Shown here in pieces: positions 1 to 8,351 of a stretch of 64,000 nucleotides of DNA. This DNA comes from Frigoribacterium sp. Leaf8. GTDB taxonomy: Bacteria; Actinomycetota; Actinomycetes; Actinomycetales; Microbacteriaceae. A model generated the notes under the pieces. The model saw only the letters and a program-made list of their open reading frames with translations, had not been told where the DNA came from and did not search any database. The DNA lies in the NCBI RefSeq assembly GCF_001421165.1, contig NZ_LMKB01000006.1, positions 154,419 through 218,418 on the forward strand, in the 5' to 3' direction. Both the position numbers and the translations under genes were made by a program. Position 1 is the stretch's first letter, and each line of letters begins with the position of its first letter.

Positions 1-15
1 TTCTCAGCCCCTGGT

Positions 16-324
16 TCAGTTGATCGAGGTGATCTTGACGCGGGTCAGGTCGGCACGGAAGCCCATGCGACGCTTGTAGCCGGTCTTGTTCTTGTAGTTC
101 TGGATGACGATCTTCGGGCCGCGCAGGTCGTTCAGCACCTCGGCGGTCACGGTGATCCCTGCCAGGGCGTCGGCGGCGGAGGTGACGGTGTCACCGTCGA
201 CGTGCAGCACGGCGGGGAGGGTGATGGAGTCGCCTTCGGCGGCCTTGAGGCGGTCGAGGGTGACGATCGTGCCGACCTCGACCTTCTCTTGCCGACCACC
301 GGCGCGCACGACTGCGTAGACCAT
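16..324 (-). CDS. rplU: 50S ribosomal protein L21
   Basis: Structural protein of the large ribosomal subunit that contacts 23S rRNA. The 102-residue product has the normal bacterial L21 length. It opens [12 protein letters not shown] and carries the conserved basic C-terminal stretch around [14 protein letters not shown] (about residues 77-90). The ATG is preceded by an AAGGA ribosome-binding site. A good promoter lies about 70 bp upstream (391-419). In actinobacteria rpmA (L27) normally follows directly; it would lie just beyond the left edge, since transcription runs off the window. Identification is secure. Confidence 0.97.
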   Translation of the reverse strand: MVYAVVRAGGRQEKVEVGTIVTLDRLKAAEGDSITLPAVLHVDGDTVTSAADALAGITVTAEVLNDLRGPKIVIQNYKNKTGYKRRMGFRADLTRVKITSIN

Positions 325-390
325 GTCTGTTCCTTAAGAGTTGGGGTGTCCGGCACGACGCGGCCTCGAGCCAGCGCGCACCAACCGCCC

Positions 391-419
391 ATCGTACAGG
401 GGGCCGCTGGGGCCGTCAA
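391..419 (-). promoter_or_regulatory. rplU promoter (-35 TTGACG, 17 bp, -10 TACGAT)
   Basis: Read on the minus strand, TTGACG (414-419) and TACGAT (391-396) are separated by exactly 17 bp. The expected start is near 384, giving a leader of about 60 nt before rplU. This is the best sigma-70-like promoter noticed in the window. Confidence 0.6.
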
Positions 420-486
420 CGCGTCCTCCGACGGGCGCCGCGCCTCCTCCGTCCACGACCCCCGCACCGGCAGGCGGACCGACGAC

Positions 487-492
487 TAGCAT
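487..492 (+). promoter_or_regulatory. -10 element for a leaderless DUF4031 gene
   Basis: TAGCAT ends 7 nt before the GTG at 500, the spacing expected when transcription starts at or next to the start codon. It supports the GTG start over upstream in-frame ATGs that would add a low-complexity Pro-rich tail. Confidence 0.45.
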
Positions 493-499
493 CCAGGGC

Positions 500-775
500 G
501 TGATCCTGATCGACGAGGCCGTGTGGCCGGCCCACGACACGTTGTGGGCACACCTGGTGAGCGACGACTCGTACGACGAGTTGCACGCCTTCGCCGCCCG
601 TCACGGCATCCCCCGCCGCGGGTTCGACCACGACCACTACGACGTGCCCGAGTCCCGACGGGCGGAGTTGATCGCCGGTGGGGCCGTCGCCGTGACCGGC
701 CTCGACCTCGCCCGCCGTCTCGAACGCAGCGGGCTGCGGGTGTCCCAGCGGGTGAAACGCGGCCTCACGGCCTGA
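500..775 (+). CDS. DUF4031 domain-containing protein
   Basis: Small soluble protein of 91 residues matching, from memory, the actinobacterial DUF4031 family: start VILIDEAVWPAHDTLWAHL, a central FDHDHYDVPESRR and a basic tail. No biochemical function is known to me. I chose the GTG at 500 because the conserved sequence begins there and a TAGCAT -10 sits 7 nt upstream. An in-frame ATG at 341 would add 53 Pro/Arg-rich residues unlike the family. It is transcribed divergently from rplU, with no evident operon partner; the next gene converges from the right. Confidence 0.75.
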   Translation: MILIDEAVWPAHDTLWAHLVSDDSYDELHAFAARHGIPRRGFDHDHYDVPESRRAELIAGGAVAVTGLDLARRLERSGLRVSQRVKRGLTA

Positions 776-806
776 CCGGTTCCGTCCGCCCCGGCCGCAG
801 GCGCGG

Positions 807-2270
807 TCACCAACTCGTGTCGAAGCCCTCGTAACTGGCCACGACCGCGCCCGAGGCGATCTCGACGATGGTGGTCGTGACCCCGTCGGCCACGGGGTCG
901 ATCGTGTACGAGTAGTCGGTCGGCGTCGTCGCGTCCCCGACCGACTGGACCGCCAGGTACTGCCCGTTCGGGGAGACGTCGAAGCCCTCGATCACACCGG
1001 ACGCGCTCGGGGGTTGCCAGAGCGTCCGTGACGTGGCACCGTCGTCGGCGACGACGAGCGTCCGGTACGTGAGCCCGTCGTCGGACGGGACCGACACCTG
1101 CTGCACGACGTGGCCTGGGTCGAGGGCCACCAGCGGTCCGGCGAACGGGAGGACGCCGTCGACCGGGGCGGGGGCACGGGGGCGCTCGTCCCCCGTGGCG
1201 AGGTCGACGACCATGGAGGCGATCGCCGACGCGGCGATCAGCGTGGTGCCGTCGAGCGACACCCCCTGCAACAGCGAGTACGTCCCCACGGGCCGCACGG
1301 GGTCCACTCCCGAGAGGTCGATGACGCTCACCGAGTCGTCGACGGCCTGGACGACGACGTCGTCCTCACCCGGCACGAAGGCCCAGTCGGTGGGTTCGAC
1401 GGGCTGCCCGGACAGGCCGAGGACCGGGGCCACCGCCCGCTCCCCCTGCAGCGGCAGCGTGTACAACGTCTCGACGTCCGAACCGGTCGGACGGAACGAG
1501 AACGCCAGCGTGGTCGTGGCACGGTCGGCCGCGAAGCGGGTGATCAGGCCGGGGGCCTCGGGCACGGGCAGGGTCTCGACGGCGGCCCCGTCGAGCGACA
1601 CGAGGCTGAGGCTGCTCTGCGTCCCGTCGTCCGTCACGACCGCGACGGCCGAGTCGAACACCTCGTAGGCCTGGATGCGCGGCGCGGACCAGACGGTCGT
1701 CCTGTCCGAGCCCCGGAGCCCGGCCCGTTCGATGCGGTCGTCGGCCCCGGACGTGCCGCGCACGAGCCGGTACGCCGTCGCCGGGGGCGTGCTGAACCGC
1801 GCCTCCAGGGTCGAGGTCTGTCGCTGGTAGACGCTCGAGACCCCGTCGACGCGGACGTGGTAGTCGGTGTCGTACGCGAGCCGGCCGGTGAAGGTCACGG
1901 CGACCACGTCACCCGACGTCTGCACCGTGAAGGCGGCCGCGGGCGTCACGACCACCTGCGAGGCGTCGACGTGCGCGAGCGCCTGGTTGGCGAACACCCG
2001 CAGCTGCTGACCGGGACGCTCGACCACGGCCGTCGTGTCGACCTGCGTCTCGCCCGCCTTGGGGCCCTGGAAGTAGGTCAGGCCCACGAAGGCGGCACAG
2101 ACCACCGCGAGGACGGTGACGACGGCGACCCATCGCGTGCGCCAGCGGGCACCGGCCTCACGGGCGTCCTGCTCGGTGAGGAACACGGGGTCGGACGCGA
2201 ACGGATCGGGCGTGGCAGCCCCTCCCGTCGCGCCCCGGCCCCGTCCGCCCTCAGTAGAGGTACGGGTCAC
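807..2270 (-). CDS. Membrane-anchored protein with Ig-like and beta-propeller-like repeats
   Basis: 487 residues, unrecognised by name. A short cytoplasmic N-terminus is followed by one transmembrane helix (about 48-68, VAVVTVLAVVCAAFVGLTYF), so the bulk should lie outside the membrane. Residues about 95-170 resemble a bacterial Ig-like (Big_5/SbsA) domain. The rest is a succession of short strand repeats with DG, SP and NG turns, as in TolB/WD40-type propellers, including a terminal VSPNGQYLAV. It is the last gene of the 4986-807 operon and overlaps its upstream neighbour by 20 nt, so translational coupling is likely. A scaffold or sensor role with the permease pair is inference only. Confidence 0.6.
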   Translation of the reverse strand: MTRTSTEGGRGRGATGGAATPDPFASDPVFLTEQDAREAGARWRTRWVAVVTVLAVVCAAFVGLTYFQGPKAGETQVDTTAVVERPGQQLRVFANQALAHVDASQVVVTPAAAFTVQTSGDVVAVTFTGRLAYDTDYHVRVDGVSSVYQRQTSTLEARFSTPPATAYRLVRGTSGADDRIERAGLRGSDRTTVWSAPRIQAYEVFDSAVAVVTDDGTQSSLSLVSLDGAAVETLPVPEAPGLITRFAADRATTTLAFSFRPTGSDVETLYTLPLQGERAVAPVLGLSGQPVEPTDWAFVPGEDDVVVQAVDDSVSVIDLSGVDPVRPVGTYSLLQGVSLDGTTLIAASAIASMVVDLATGDERPRAPAPVDGVLPFAGPLVALDPGHVVQQVSVPSDDGLTYRTLVVADDGATSRTLWQPPSASGVIEGFDVSPNGQYLAVQSVGDATTPTDYSYTIDPVADGVTTTIVEIASGAVVASYEGFDTSW

Positions 2271-3141
2271 TGGGCTGTCCCACGGTGGTGACGTCGTCGG
2301 GCACGAGGGCGACGGGGTCCTGGCTCGAGCTGCTGCGGTTGGTGTCGAAGCCGCCCGTGACCTCGACCCAGTCGTCGGCGGCTACCTGGTCCTGCCACCC
2401 CGGCAGGTAGACGGGCACGCCGACGGGCTGGGCGTCGACCGCGCAGCACGTGATCACGAAGCGCGACACGTAGAACACGTCGTCGGGGTCGGTGTCGGAC
2501 GGCGTGACGAACCCGACGACGTCGGCGGTCTTGCCCTCGTAGAAGGCGAGGTCGGTCGTCTGCCTCAGCAGGCCGGCCCAGTCGAGGACGCTGAACGACC
2601 GGTAGGCGTCCGAGGAGGCGCTGGTCGCGTCGACCACGGTCGTACGGTCGAGCGCCGCGGTCGACGAGTTCACGTCGCGCTGGCCGGCCGTGGCGCTGGT
2701 GAGGGTGGCCGGGGGCAGGGCGACGACGGCGATCGCGATGGCGGCGGTGACGGCGACGCCCACCGAGAAGGCGAGACGTCGGGCGCCGGTGGCGACCGGC
2801 CGACGCCGGCGCGGCCGGAGGCCGTCCTCGACCGCGGGCACCTCGGCCGCGTCGAGGCGGCCGTCGTGGTCGTGGTCGTGGTCGTGCCCGGGATCGTGGT
2901 CGTGGCCGTCGTGCGCGTCGTCGCCCCGGACGGGTGAGAACGCCAGCGTGGCCAACGACAGCGTCATGCCGATCAGGATCATCACGACCGTGAAGACGTC
3001 GTACCGGGGGTGGATGTACAGCACGAGCTGCCCGGTCGCGGCGAGCCAGAGGGTGGCGACGCCGACGACGAGCGTCAGCAGCACCCCTTGCCACCGGTCG
3101 AGCAGTCGGCGCCAGGGGCGAGGAGCAGGGCTAGGCGACAT
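2251..3141 (-). CDS. TIGR03943 (YcgQ-like) membrane protein with His-rich loop
   Basis: 296 residues. Two N-terminal membrane helices, then a cytosolic or periplasmic loop extremely rich in His and Asp (HDGHDHD...HDHDHD, about 78-100), a third helix, and a C-terminal domain with the conserved FVITCCAVDAQPVGVPVY segment. This layout fits the TIGR03943/YcgQ family, usually encoded beside a DUF318/YraQ permease as here. The His run and Cys pair suggest metal binding, but the transported species is unknown. I chose the ATG at 3141, which overlaps the permease stop by 11 nt; the upstream in-frame ATG (3168) lies inside the permease. Confidence 0.75.
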   Translation of the reverse strand: MSPSPAPRPWRRLLDRWQGVLLTLVVGVATLWLAATGQLVLYIHPRYDVFTVVMILIGMTLSLATLAFSPVRGDDAHDGHDHDPGHDHDHDHDGRLDAAEVPAVEDGLRPRRRRPVATGARRLAFSVGVAVTAAIAIAVVALPPATLTSATAGQRDVNSSTAALDRTTVVDATSASSDAYRSFSVLDWAGLLRQTTDLAFYEGKTADVVGFVTPSDTDPDDVFYVSRFVITCCAVDAQPVGVPVYLPGWQDQVAADDWVEVTGGFDTNRSSSSQDPVALVPDDVTTVGQPSDPYLY

Positions 3142-4183
3142 AGTTGACCACCAGTCCGATCGCGGCACTGGTCAGGGCCACCACGAGGGTGACCTGCCCG
3201 AGCACCTTGGGTGTGTAGGTCGTCCGCAGCAGGGCCAGCATCTTGACGTCGATGATGGGGCCGAAGACGAGGAAGGCGGCGATGCCGCCGGGCATGAACG
3301 TCGAGGCGAACGGCAGCACGAAGAACGCGTCGACGTTCGAGCAGATCGAGATGACGAAGGCCAGCACCATCATCGCCAGCACCGACCAGACCGGGTTGCT
3401 GCCGAGCGCGACGAGCACCGACCGCGGAACGATCGTCTGGATCGCGCCCGCGATGGCCGCGCCGATGAACAGCGCGGGCATCATGGTCGACATCTCGCGG
3501 CGGAACAGGTCGACGCTCTTCGCCGTGCGACCCCGGCCGTGCGCATGGCCGTCGTCGACCCGGCACTCGGCCGCGAACGAGGAGGTCAGCAGGCTCTGCT
3601 GGTTCGGGTGCTTGCTGAACAGCCAGCCGATCAGGTTCGCGATGACGAACCCGCCGATCAACCGGGCCACGAGGATGCCGTCGTCCCACCCGAACGCCTG
3701 GTGCGTGGTGATGATGGTGATCGGGTTGAGGATCGGCGCCGCGAGCAGGAAGGTCATCGACTCGGACACCGTGAAGCCCTTGAGCACGAGCCCCCGCGCC
3801 AAGGGCACGTTGCCGCACTCGCAGACGGGCAGGAACATGCCGAGGAACGAGATGACCGCGCGACGGGGCAGCCCCCGCTTCGGCAGCCACGACGAGAAGA
3901 ACGCCTGCGGCAGCCACTCCTGCACGATGATCGACAGGACGATGCCGAGCAGGACGAACGGCATCGACTCGACGATGACGCTGATGGTCAGCGTGACGAA
4001 GTCCTGCAGCGCGTTCGGCAGCAGGCCCGGGCCGAGGAGGGGCGAGGCGAGGCGGACCGCCACGAGCACGGCGAGCACGAGCCCACCGGCCACGAGCAGC
4101 GGGACGCGCGACGGTGCCCGACGCGCACGCCGTCCCGCGCCGTGCCCGGCGTGGTCGGTGCGCTCCCGGACGGGAGCGCTCAC
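3131..4183 (-). CDS. YraQ/DUF318-family permease
   Basis: 350-residue integral membrane protein with about eight helices in two blocks separated by a hydrophilic loop (about 200-225, containing GHAHG). Each block holds a characteristic motif: PVCECGNVPLARGL (about 118-131) and the related SICSNVDAFFVLPF. This is the DUF318/YraQ permease family, to which organoarsenical exporter ArsP belongs. Substrate cannot be deduced; no ars genes are nearby. The start overlaps the previous gene by four bases (ATGA) and its own stop overlaps the TIGR03943 gene, so the four genes form one tightly coupled operon. Confidence 0.8.
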   Translation of the reverse strand: MSAPVRERTDHAGHGAGRRARRAPSRVPLLVAGGLVLAVLVAVRLASPLLGPGLLPNALQDFVTLTISVIVESMPFVLLGIVLSIIVQEWLPQAFFSSWLPKRGLPRRAVISFLGMFLPVCECGNVPLARGLVLKGFTVSESMTFLLAAPILNPITIITTHQAFGWDDGILVARLIGGFVIANLIGWLFSKHPNQQSLLTSSFAAECRVDDGHAHGRGRTAKSVDLFRREMSTMMPALFIGAAIAGAIQTIVPRSVLVALGSNPVWSVLAMMVLAFVISICSNVDAFFVLPFASTFMPGGIAAFLVFGPIIDVKMLALLRTTYTPKVLGQVTLVVALTSAAIGLVVNYVA

Positions 4184-4986
4184 CGGTCGTCCTCGTTCGG
4201 ACCGGCCGGGGGCGCGAAGCGCGACCAGTCGTCCGGTGCGGGGGCCGGGTGCGACGGCACGACGGGGCGCTCGGGCGGGACGACGGGGGCCGACGGCGCC
4301 GCGGCGACGGTCGTCGGGAGGCGGGTGGAGCGATCGCCCCGGACGGCAGGAGGCGCGACGTCGTCCTCGACGTCGCCCGCGTCGTCACCCTCCCCGGCCT
4401 CGGCGACCCGGGGCGTGGGCTCGACCGCCCAGACCTCGTCGCCGTGGCCGCCGCCCAGCCACAGCCGGGCGAGGACGGCCCCGGCCACGAGCAGGGCGGT
4501 GTCGACGATGCCCGCCGACAGCGGGATGGTCGTCAGGTAGAGCGCGAGGTTCACCCACGTGCCGCCGTCGATCGAGAGCACGATGCCCGGCACGATCCCG
4601 ACCACGGCCAGCGCGAGGGTGCCCGCGCCGCCCGCGACCACGGCGTGGCGGACGACCGTCCGGAGGTCGGACCGCGGCGTCAGCGGCCTGATCGTGGCGA
4701 GCACGACGAACGAGGCGACGTAGAACGGGAACGGGTAGAGCACGAAGCTGCCGAGGAACTGCCCGACCGGCGTCGCGACGAACCCGCTGGGGAACGCCGT
4801 CACCGAGAAGCCGACCGCCGAACCGACGAGCGCGACGAGGCCGAGGGCGAAACGCGCCACCAGCACGACGACCAGGGCCGTGGCCGCCACGAGCAGGCGC
4901 TCGCGTCCCTCCGGCCCGGAGGCCGAGACGGACGCAGCCCGGAGCCTCGACCTGACGGTCGGGGGTCCGGGCTGGGTCAGAGGCAC
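4180..4986 (-). CDS. Unrecognised membrane protein, first gene of permease operon
   Basis: 268 residues, not recognised. Four or five hydrophobic helices occupy about residues 30-180, followed by a Pro/Asp-rich soluble tail of about 85 residues. The GTG start at 4986 is preceded 6 nt upstream by TAGGGT, so the operon probably has its own leaderless promoter in the 18-bp gap after rne. Read-through from rne is also possible. Overlaps the permease gene by 4 nt. Co-occurrence with the permease/TIGR03943 pair suggests an accessory membrane subunit, but that is inference. Confidence 0.6.
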   Translation of the reverse strand: MPLTQPGPPTVRSRLRAASVSASGPEGRERLLVAATALVVVLVARFALGLVALVGSAVGFSVTAFPSGFVATPVGQFLGSFVLYPFPFYVASFVVLATIRPLTPRSDLRTVVRHAVVAGGAGTLALAVVGIVPGIVLSIDGGTWVNLALYLTTIPLSAGIVDTALLVAGAVLARLWLGGGHGDEVWAVEPTPRVAEAGEGDDAGDVEDDVAPPAVRGDRSTRLPTTVAAAPSAPVVPPERPVVPSHPAPAPDDWSRFAPPAGPNEDDR

Positions 4987-4992
4987 GCAGTC

Positions 4993-4998
4993 ACCCTA
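4993..4998 (-). promoter_or_regulatory. -10 element for leaderless start at 4986
   Basis: TAGGGT on the minus strand ends 6 nt before the GTG at 4986. No convincing -35 was seen. It lies between the rne stop and the operon start. Confidence 0.4.
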
Positions 4999-5004
4999 GA
5001 CGAC

Positions 5005-7917
5005 CTACAGATCGTCGGAGCTGACCCCCACGCCGAGGATGAACGGACCGGACTCGCCGGTCGTCGTCGGCTCGGCCGGAGCCGCTGCGGTCGTGCCCTG
5101 GCTGGAGGCGCGGCGCGAACGCGAACGCCCCTGCCCGGGCTGCTTCGGCTCGGGCAGCGCACCCAGCACCGAGTCGAGCAGCTGCTCGGCGTCCTGGCTG
5201 CTGATGCGACGCGGCTCGCGACGCGTGGTCGCGACGGGGATGTCGAGGATCGCGACCGTGGCGTCCGGGGTCGAGACCGTGGCCGACGACCGGCGACGCT
5301 CCGTGGCCTTGGCGACCGGCGCCTCCGTGGGCTCGTCGACGGGTGCGGCCACGGCGGCGGCCGGAGCCGACCGCTCGGCCGGGGCGGCCGCGGGGACCTC
5401 GATCACACCGGCGCTCGAGTCGGCGGGAGCGGACTCGGCGGGCGACGACTCGGCAGGAGCCGACTCGGCGGCGTCCTCGCCGGTCTCGCGCGCGGCACGT
5501 GACGATCCACGGCGGCCCTTGCGGCCCGAACGCCCGCGACGGCCTTCGTCCGCCTGGTCACCGGCTGCCTCGGCGGCCGGCTCGGCCTTCGTGGCACTCG
5601 CGGCGGCGGCGTCGATGGCGGCCTCGACCGCCGCGGCGGCCTGGCTGGCCGCGTCGCCGTCCTTGGTGCCGCCTTCTTCGGCATGGGCGATGGTGCTCGC
5701 CGCGATGCGCGAGAGGGCGTTCTTCACGTCGTCGGTGATGGCGTGCGTACCCGTCGTGGGGTGAGCCCCACCGGTCGGCGCCGAGGGGCCGCCGCGACCG
5801 GACTGCGGCGCGGTGCCGGCACCGGCGCCCGTGTTGTGGCCGTTGCCGCCCGACTTGCCGGACCCGCCGGCCTGGCCGCCACGTCGGCGGTCGCCCTGCT
5901 GGCCGCCCTTGCGGGGCTGCTGTTCTTGGACGCGCGCAGCGCTGCCGGCCTCGGAGAACGACTCGGCCAGGCCGAGGCCCAACTTCTTGCGCGTCATCTG
6001 GACGAGCCCGAGCGACGTGACCTCGGCCACCTGGTGCTTGGTGCGGTCGCGGCTGAGGCACTCGACCAGACGACGCAGCACGAGGTCACGGTTGGACTCG
6101 AGCACCATGTCGATGAAGTCGACGACGATGATGCCGCCGATGTCGCGGAGGCGCAGCTGACGGACGATCTCCTCGGCGGCCTCGAGGTTGTTCTTCGTGA
6201 CCGTCTCTTCGAGGTTTCCGCCGGAACCGACGAACTTGCCGGTGTTGACGTCGACGACGGTCATCGCCTCGGTGCGGTCGATGACGAGGGAACCGCCCGA
6301 GGGCAGCCAGACCTTGCGGTCGAGCGCCTTCTCGATCTGCTCGTTGAGGCGGTACTCGTCGAACGCGTCCTTGTCACCCTCATAGCGCTTGACGCGGTCC
6401 ATGAGGTCGGGCGCCACCGCCGAGAGGTACGACTGCAGCGTCTCGAACGCCTCGTCGCCGTCGATGACCATCTCGTGGAAGTCCTCGTTGAAGACGTCGC
6501 GCACGATCTTGATCAGCAGGTCGGGCTCGGAGTGCAGCTGGTTCGGGGCGTTGCCCGCCGCGACCTTCTTCTCGATGTCGGCCCACTGGTTGGTGAGGCG
6601 CTTGACGTCGAGGGTCAGCTGCTCTTCGGTCGCGCCCTCGGCCGCCGTGCGCACGATGACGCCGGTGTTCTCCGGCAGGGCCTCTTTGAGGATCTTCTTC
6701 AGACGCGCGCGCTCGGTGTCGGGCAGCTTGCGGCTGATGCCGTTCATCGAGCCGTTGGGCACGTAGACGAGGTAGCGGCCCGGCAGCGAGATCTGGCTCG
6801 TGAGACGAGCGCCCTTGTGGCCGACGGGGTCCTTGGTGACCTGGACGAGCACGCGGTCGCCGGGCTTGAGGGCCAGCTCGATGCGACGGGGCTGGTTGCC
6901 CGTCGACAGGGAGTCCCAGTCGACCTCGCCCGAGTAGAGCACGGCGTTGCGACCGCGTCCGATGTCGACGAAGGCGGCCTCCATGCTGGGCAGCACGTTC
7001 TGGACGCGGCCGAGGTAGACGTTGCCGATCAACGAGACGTTCTGCGCCTTGGCGACGTAGTGCTCGGCCAGGGTGCCGTCCTCCATGACGCCGATCTCGA
7101 TGCGGTCGCCCGACGAGCGGACGATCATCTTGCGGTCGACGCTCTCGCGACGGGCGAGGAACTCGGCCTCGGTGATGACGGTGCGACGGCGTCCGGCGTC
7201 CCGGCCGTCGCGACGACGCTGCTTCTTCGCCTCGAGACGCGTGGAGCCCTTGATGCGCTGCGGCTCGGTGATGAGCTCGGCCTGACGCGGGGCACGGTCG
7301 CGGTCGCGACCACGGGGCTCGGAGTCGCGCTCCTCGCGGTCCTGCGAGCGGCCGCGCTGGCGGCGACGCGAGGCGGGCTGCTGCTCGCGGTCGTCGCGCT
7401 CGTCACGGTCGTCGCGGTCGTCGTCGTCGCCCTCGCGGTCGTCGTCCCACGAGTCGTCGCGGTCGTACCGGTCGTCACGGTCGTCGCGCTGTCGTCGACC
7501 GGGGCGGGCCGGCAGGACGGTGATCTCGGGTGCGTGGAAGATCAACGACGTCGTCGTGAGGTTCGCCGGGATCGGCGACGCCCCGTCGGTCGTCGCGTCG
7601 TCGGCCGTCGCGGCCCCGGTCGGTGACGGCTGGGTCGCCGCAGCGACGAACGCCTCGGCGACGGCGTCGGTCTCGCTCTGCTGGGAGGTCGGGGCCTGGG
7701 CCGCGACCTGCTCGTCGGTGGTCTCGGTCTCGTGGGTCACGGGTGATGCCTCCTGGGCGTCGTCTGTCGTCCGGACGGGTGAAGGGAGTGCTGCCTGCTG
7801 CCTGGCGGGGGCCGTCGCCGGGGCGGCGTCGACCGCCGCCTGGCGAGCCCTGAGGCCTGCGAACAATCCCCTTCTCTTCTTCGGACGTCCGTCGTTGTCT
7901 GTGTTGTCGTTCACCAC
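5005..7917 (-). CDS. rne: Ribonuclease E/G
   Basis: Endoribonuclease for mRNA turnover and rRNA/tRNA processing. About 970 residues. A disordered N-terminal arm of about 250 residues contains a dense Asp/Arg stretch (DDRDDRYDRDD and similar). The S1 RNA-binding domain follows (IEIGVMEDGTLAEHYV..., about 270-360), then the catalytic core with both metal-site segments TVVDVNTGKF and IVVDFIDM, and a long Ala/Gly/Glu-rich tail. Odd: after MTRKKLG the usual Zn-link (CPxC-type) is absent and the chain passes straight into SEAGSAARVQEQQ. I chose the GTG at 7917, with GAGGAG 11 nt upstream; longer in-frame starts add Arg-rich non-family sequence. Confidence 0.93.
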   Translation of the reverse strand: MVNDNTDNDGRPKKRRGLFAGLRARQAAVDAAPATAPARQQAALPSPVRTTDDAQEASPVTHETETTDEQVAAQAPTSQQSETDAVAEAFVAAATQPSPTGAATADDATTDGASPIPANLTTTSLIFHAPEITVLPARPGRRQRDDRDDRYDRDDSWDDDREGDDDDRDDRDERDDREQQPASRRRQRGRSQDREERDSEPRGRDRDRAPRQAELITEPQRIKGSTRLEAKKQRRRDGRDAGRRRTVITEAEFLARRESVDRKMIVRSSGDRIEIGVMEDGTLAEHYVAKAQNVSLIGNVYLGRVQNVLPSMEAAFVDIGRGRNAVLYSGEVDWDSLSTGNQPRRIELALKPGDRVLVQVTKDPVGHKGARLTSQISLPGRYLVYVPNGSMNGISRKLPDTERARLKKILKEALPENTGVIVRTAAEGATEEQLTLDVKRLTNQWADIEKKVAAGNAPNQLHSEPDLLIKIVRDVFNEDFHEMVIDGDEAFETLQSYLSAVAPDLMDRVKRYEGDKDAFDEYRLNEQIEKALDRKVWLPSGGSLVIDRTEAMTVVDVNTGKFVGSGGNLEETVTKNNLEAAEEIVRQLRLRDIGGIIVVDFIDMVLESNRDLVLRRLVECLSRDRTKHQVAEVTSLGLVQMTRKKLGLGLAESFSEAGSAARVQEQQPRKGGQQGDRRRGGQAGGSGKSGGNGHNTGAGAGTAPQSGRGGPSAPTGGAHPTTGTHAITDDVKNALSRIAASTIAHAEEGGTKDGDAASQAAAAVEAAIDAAAASATKAEPAAEAAGDQADEGRRGRSGRKGRRGSSRAARETGEDAAESAPAESSPAESAPADSSAGVIEVPAAAPAERSAPAAAVAAPVDEPTEAPVAKATERRRSSATVSTPDATVAILDIPVATTRREPRRISSQDAEQLLDSVLGALPEPKQPGQGRSRSRRASSQGTTAAAPAEPTTTGESGPFILGVGVSSDDL

Positions 7918-8282
7918 TTGCGGTGCGCTCCTCGCCCCGCCGAGGCCATGCCGTCGGCAGGAATTCTCGTGTCGTGGCCGGGCGGTGACGTGGCACCTGC
8001 CCCTGACCACCGCGCCCTCTCACGGCGCGCCTTGTCGGACACGCCACGTTCGGTCACCCGGGGTGTCGACCGACCTGCGGTCGTCGCCCTCGATGTCGTT
8101 CGTCGACGTGCTGTTCTTCGTGTCGCCTTGCTGGTTCGGAACTGGCCATCCGACGATGAGCGCCTGCGCTCTGGCCCGGATTCCGCTCGACCTGGTCGAC
8201 CACGCGATCTCTCGCGTGACGACGACGGCCGGCACTGCCCGGTAAGCCTGGATCTCGGGGCCTGGGCCCCACGACTGGCTCG

Positions 8283-8291
8283 ATTATCGCA
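8283..8291 (-). promoter_or_regulatory. Candidate extended -10 promoter for rne
   Basis: On the minus strand the sequence TGCGATAAT is an extended -10 (TGn plus GATAAT). A TTGACC lies upstream but with about 20 bp spacing, so the -35 contribution is doubtful. It is the only AT-rich hexamer of this quality in the rne upstream region. Confidence 0.45.
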
Positions 8292-8338
8292 CGCCCACGC
8301 CGGTCCGGGGTCAAAGCGGACGCCCCGACGGCCCGTGC

Positions 8339-8344
8339 GATACT
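8339..8344 (+). promoter_or_regulatory. -10 element for leaderless VKOR gene
   Basis: GATACT lies 7 nt before the GTG at 8352, which has no ribosome-binding site of its own. Confidence 0.4.
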
Positions 8345-8351
8345 GCTGGAC

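Larger units (their letters stand above)
7918..8351. other. Intergenic region: long rne leader and divergent promoters
   Basis: About 430 bp without a credible gene. It holds a candidate rne promoter (8283-8291, minus strand), which would give a leader of about 360 nt, and the candidate promoter of the VKOR gene at the right end (8339-8344). No riboswitch family was recognised in the leader. Confidence 0.5.

Noticed and set aside
5940-6000. Frameshift explaining loss of the RNase E zinc motif
   Set aside because: No CxxC is found in the other minus-strand frames of the stretch, and the downstream frame continues uninterrupted.
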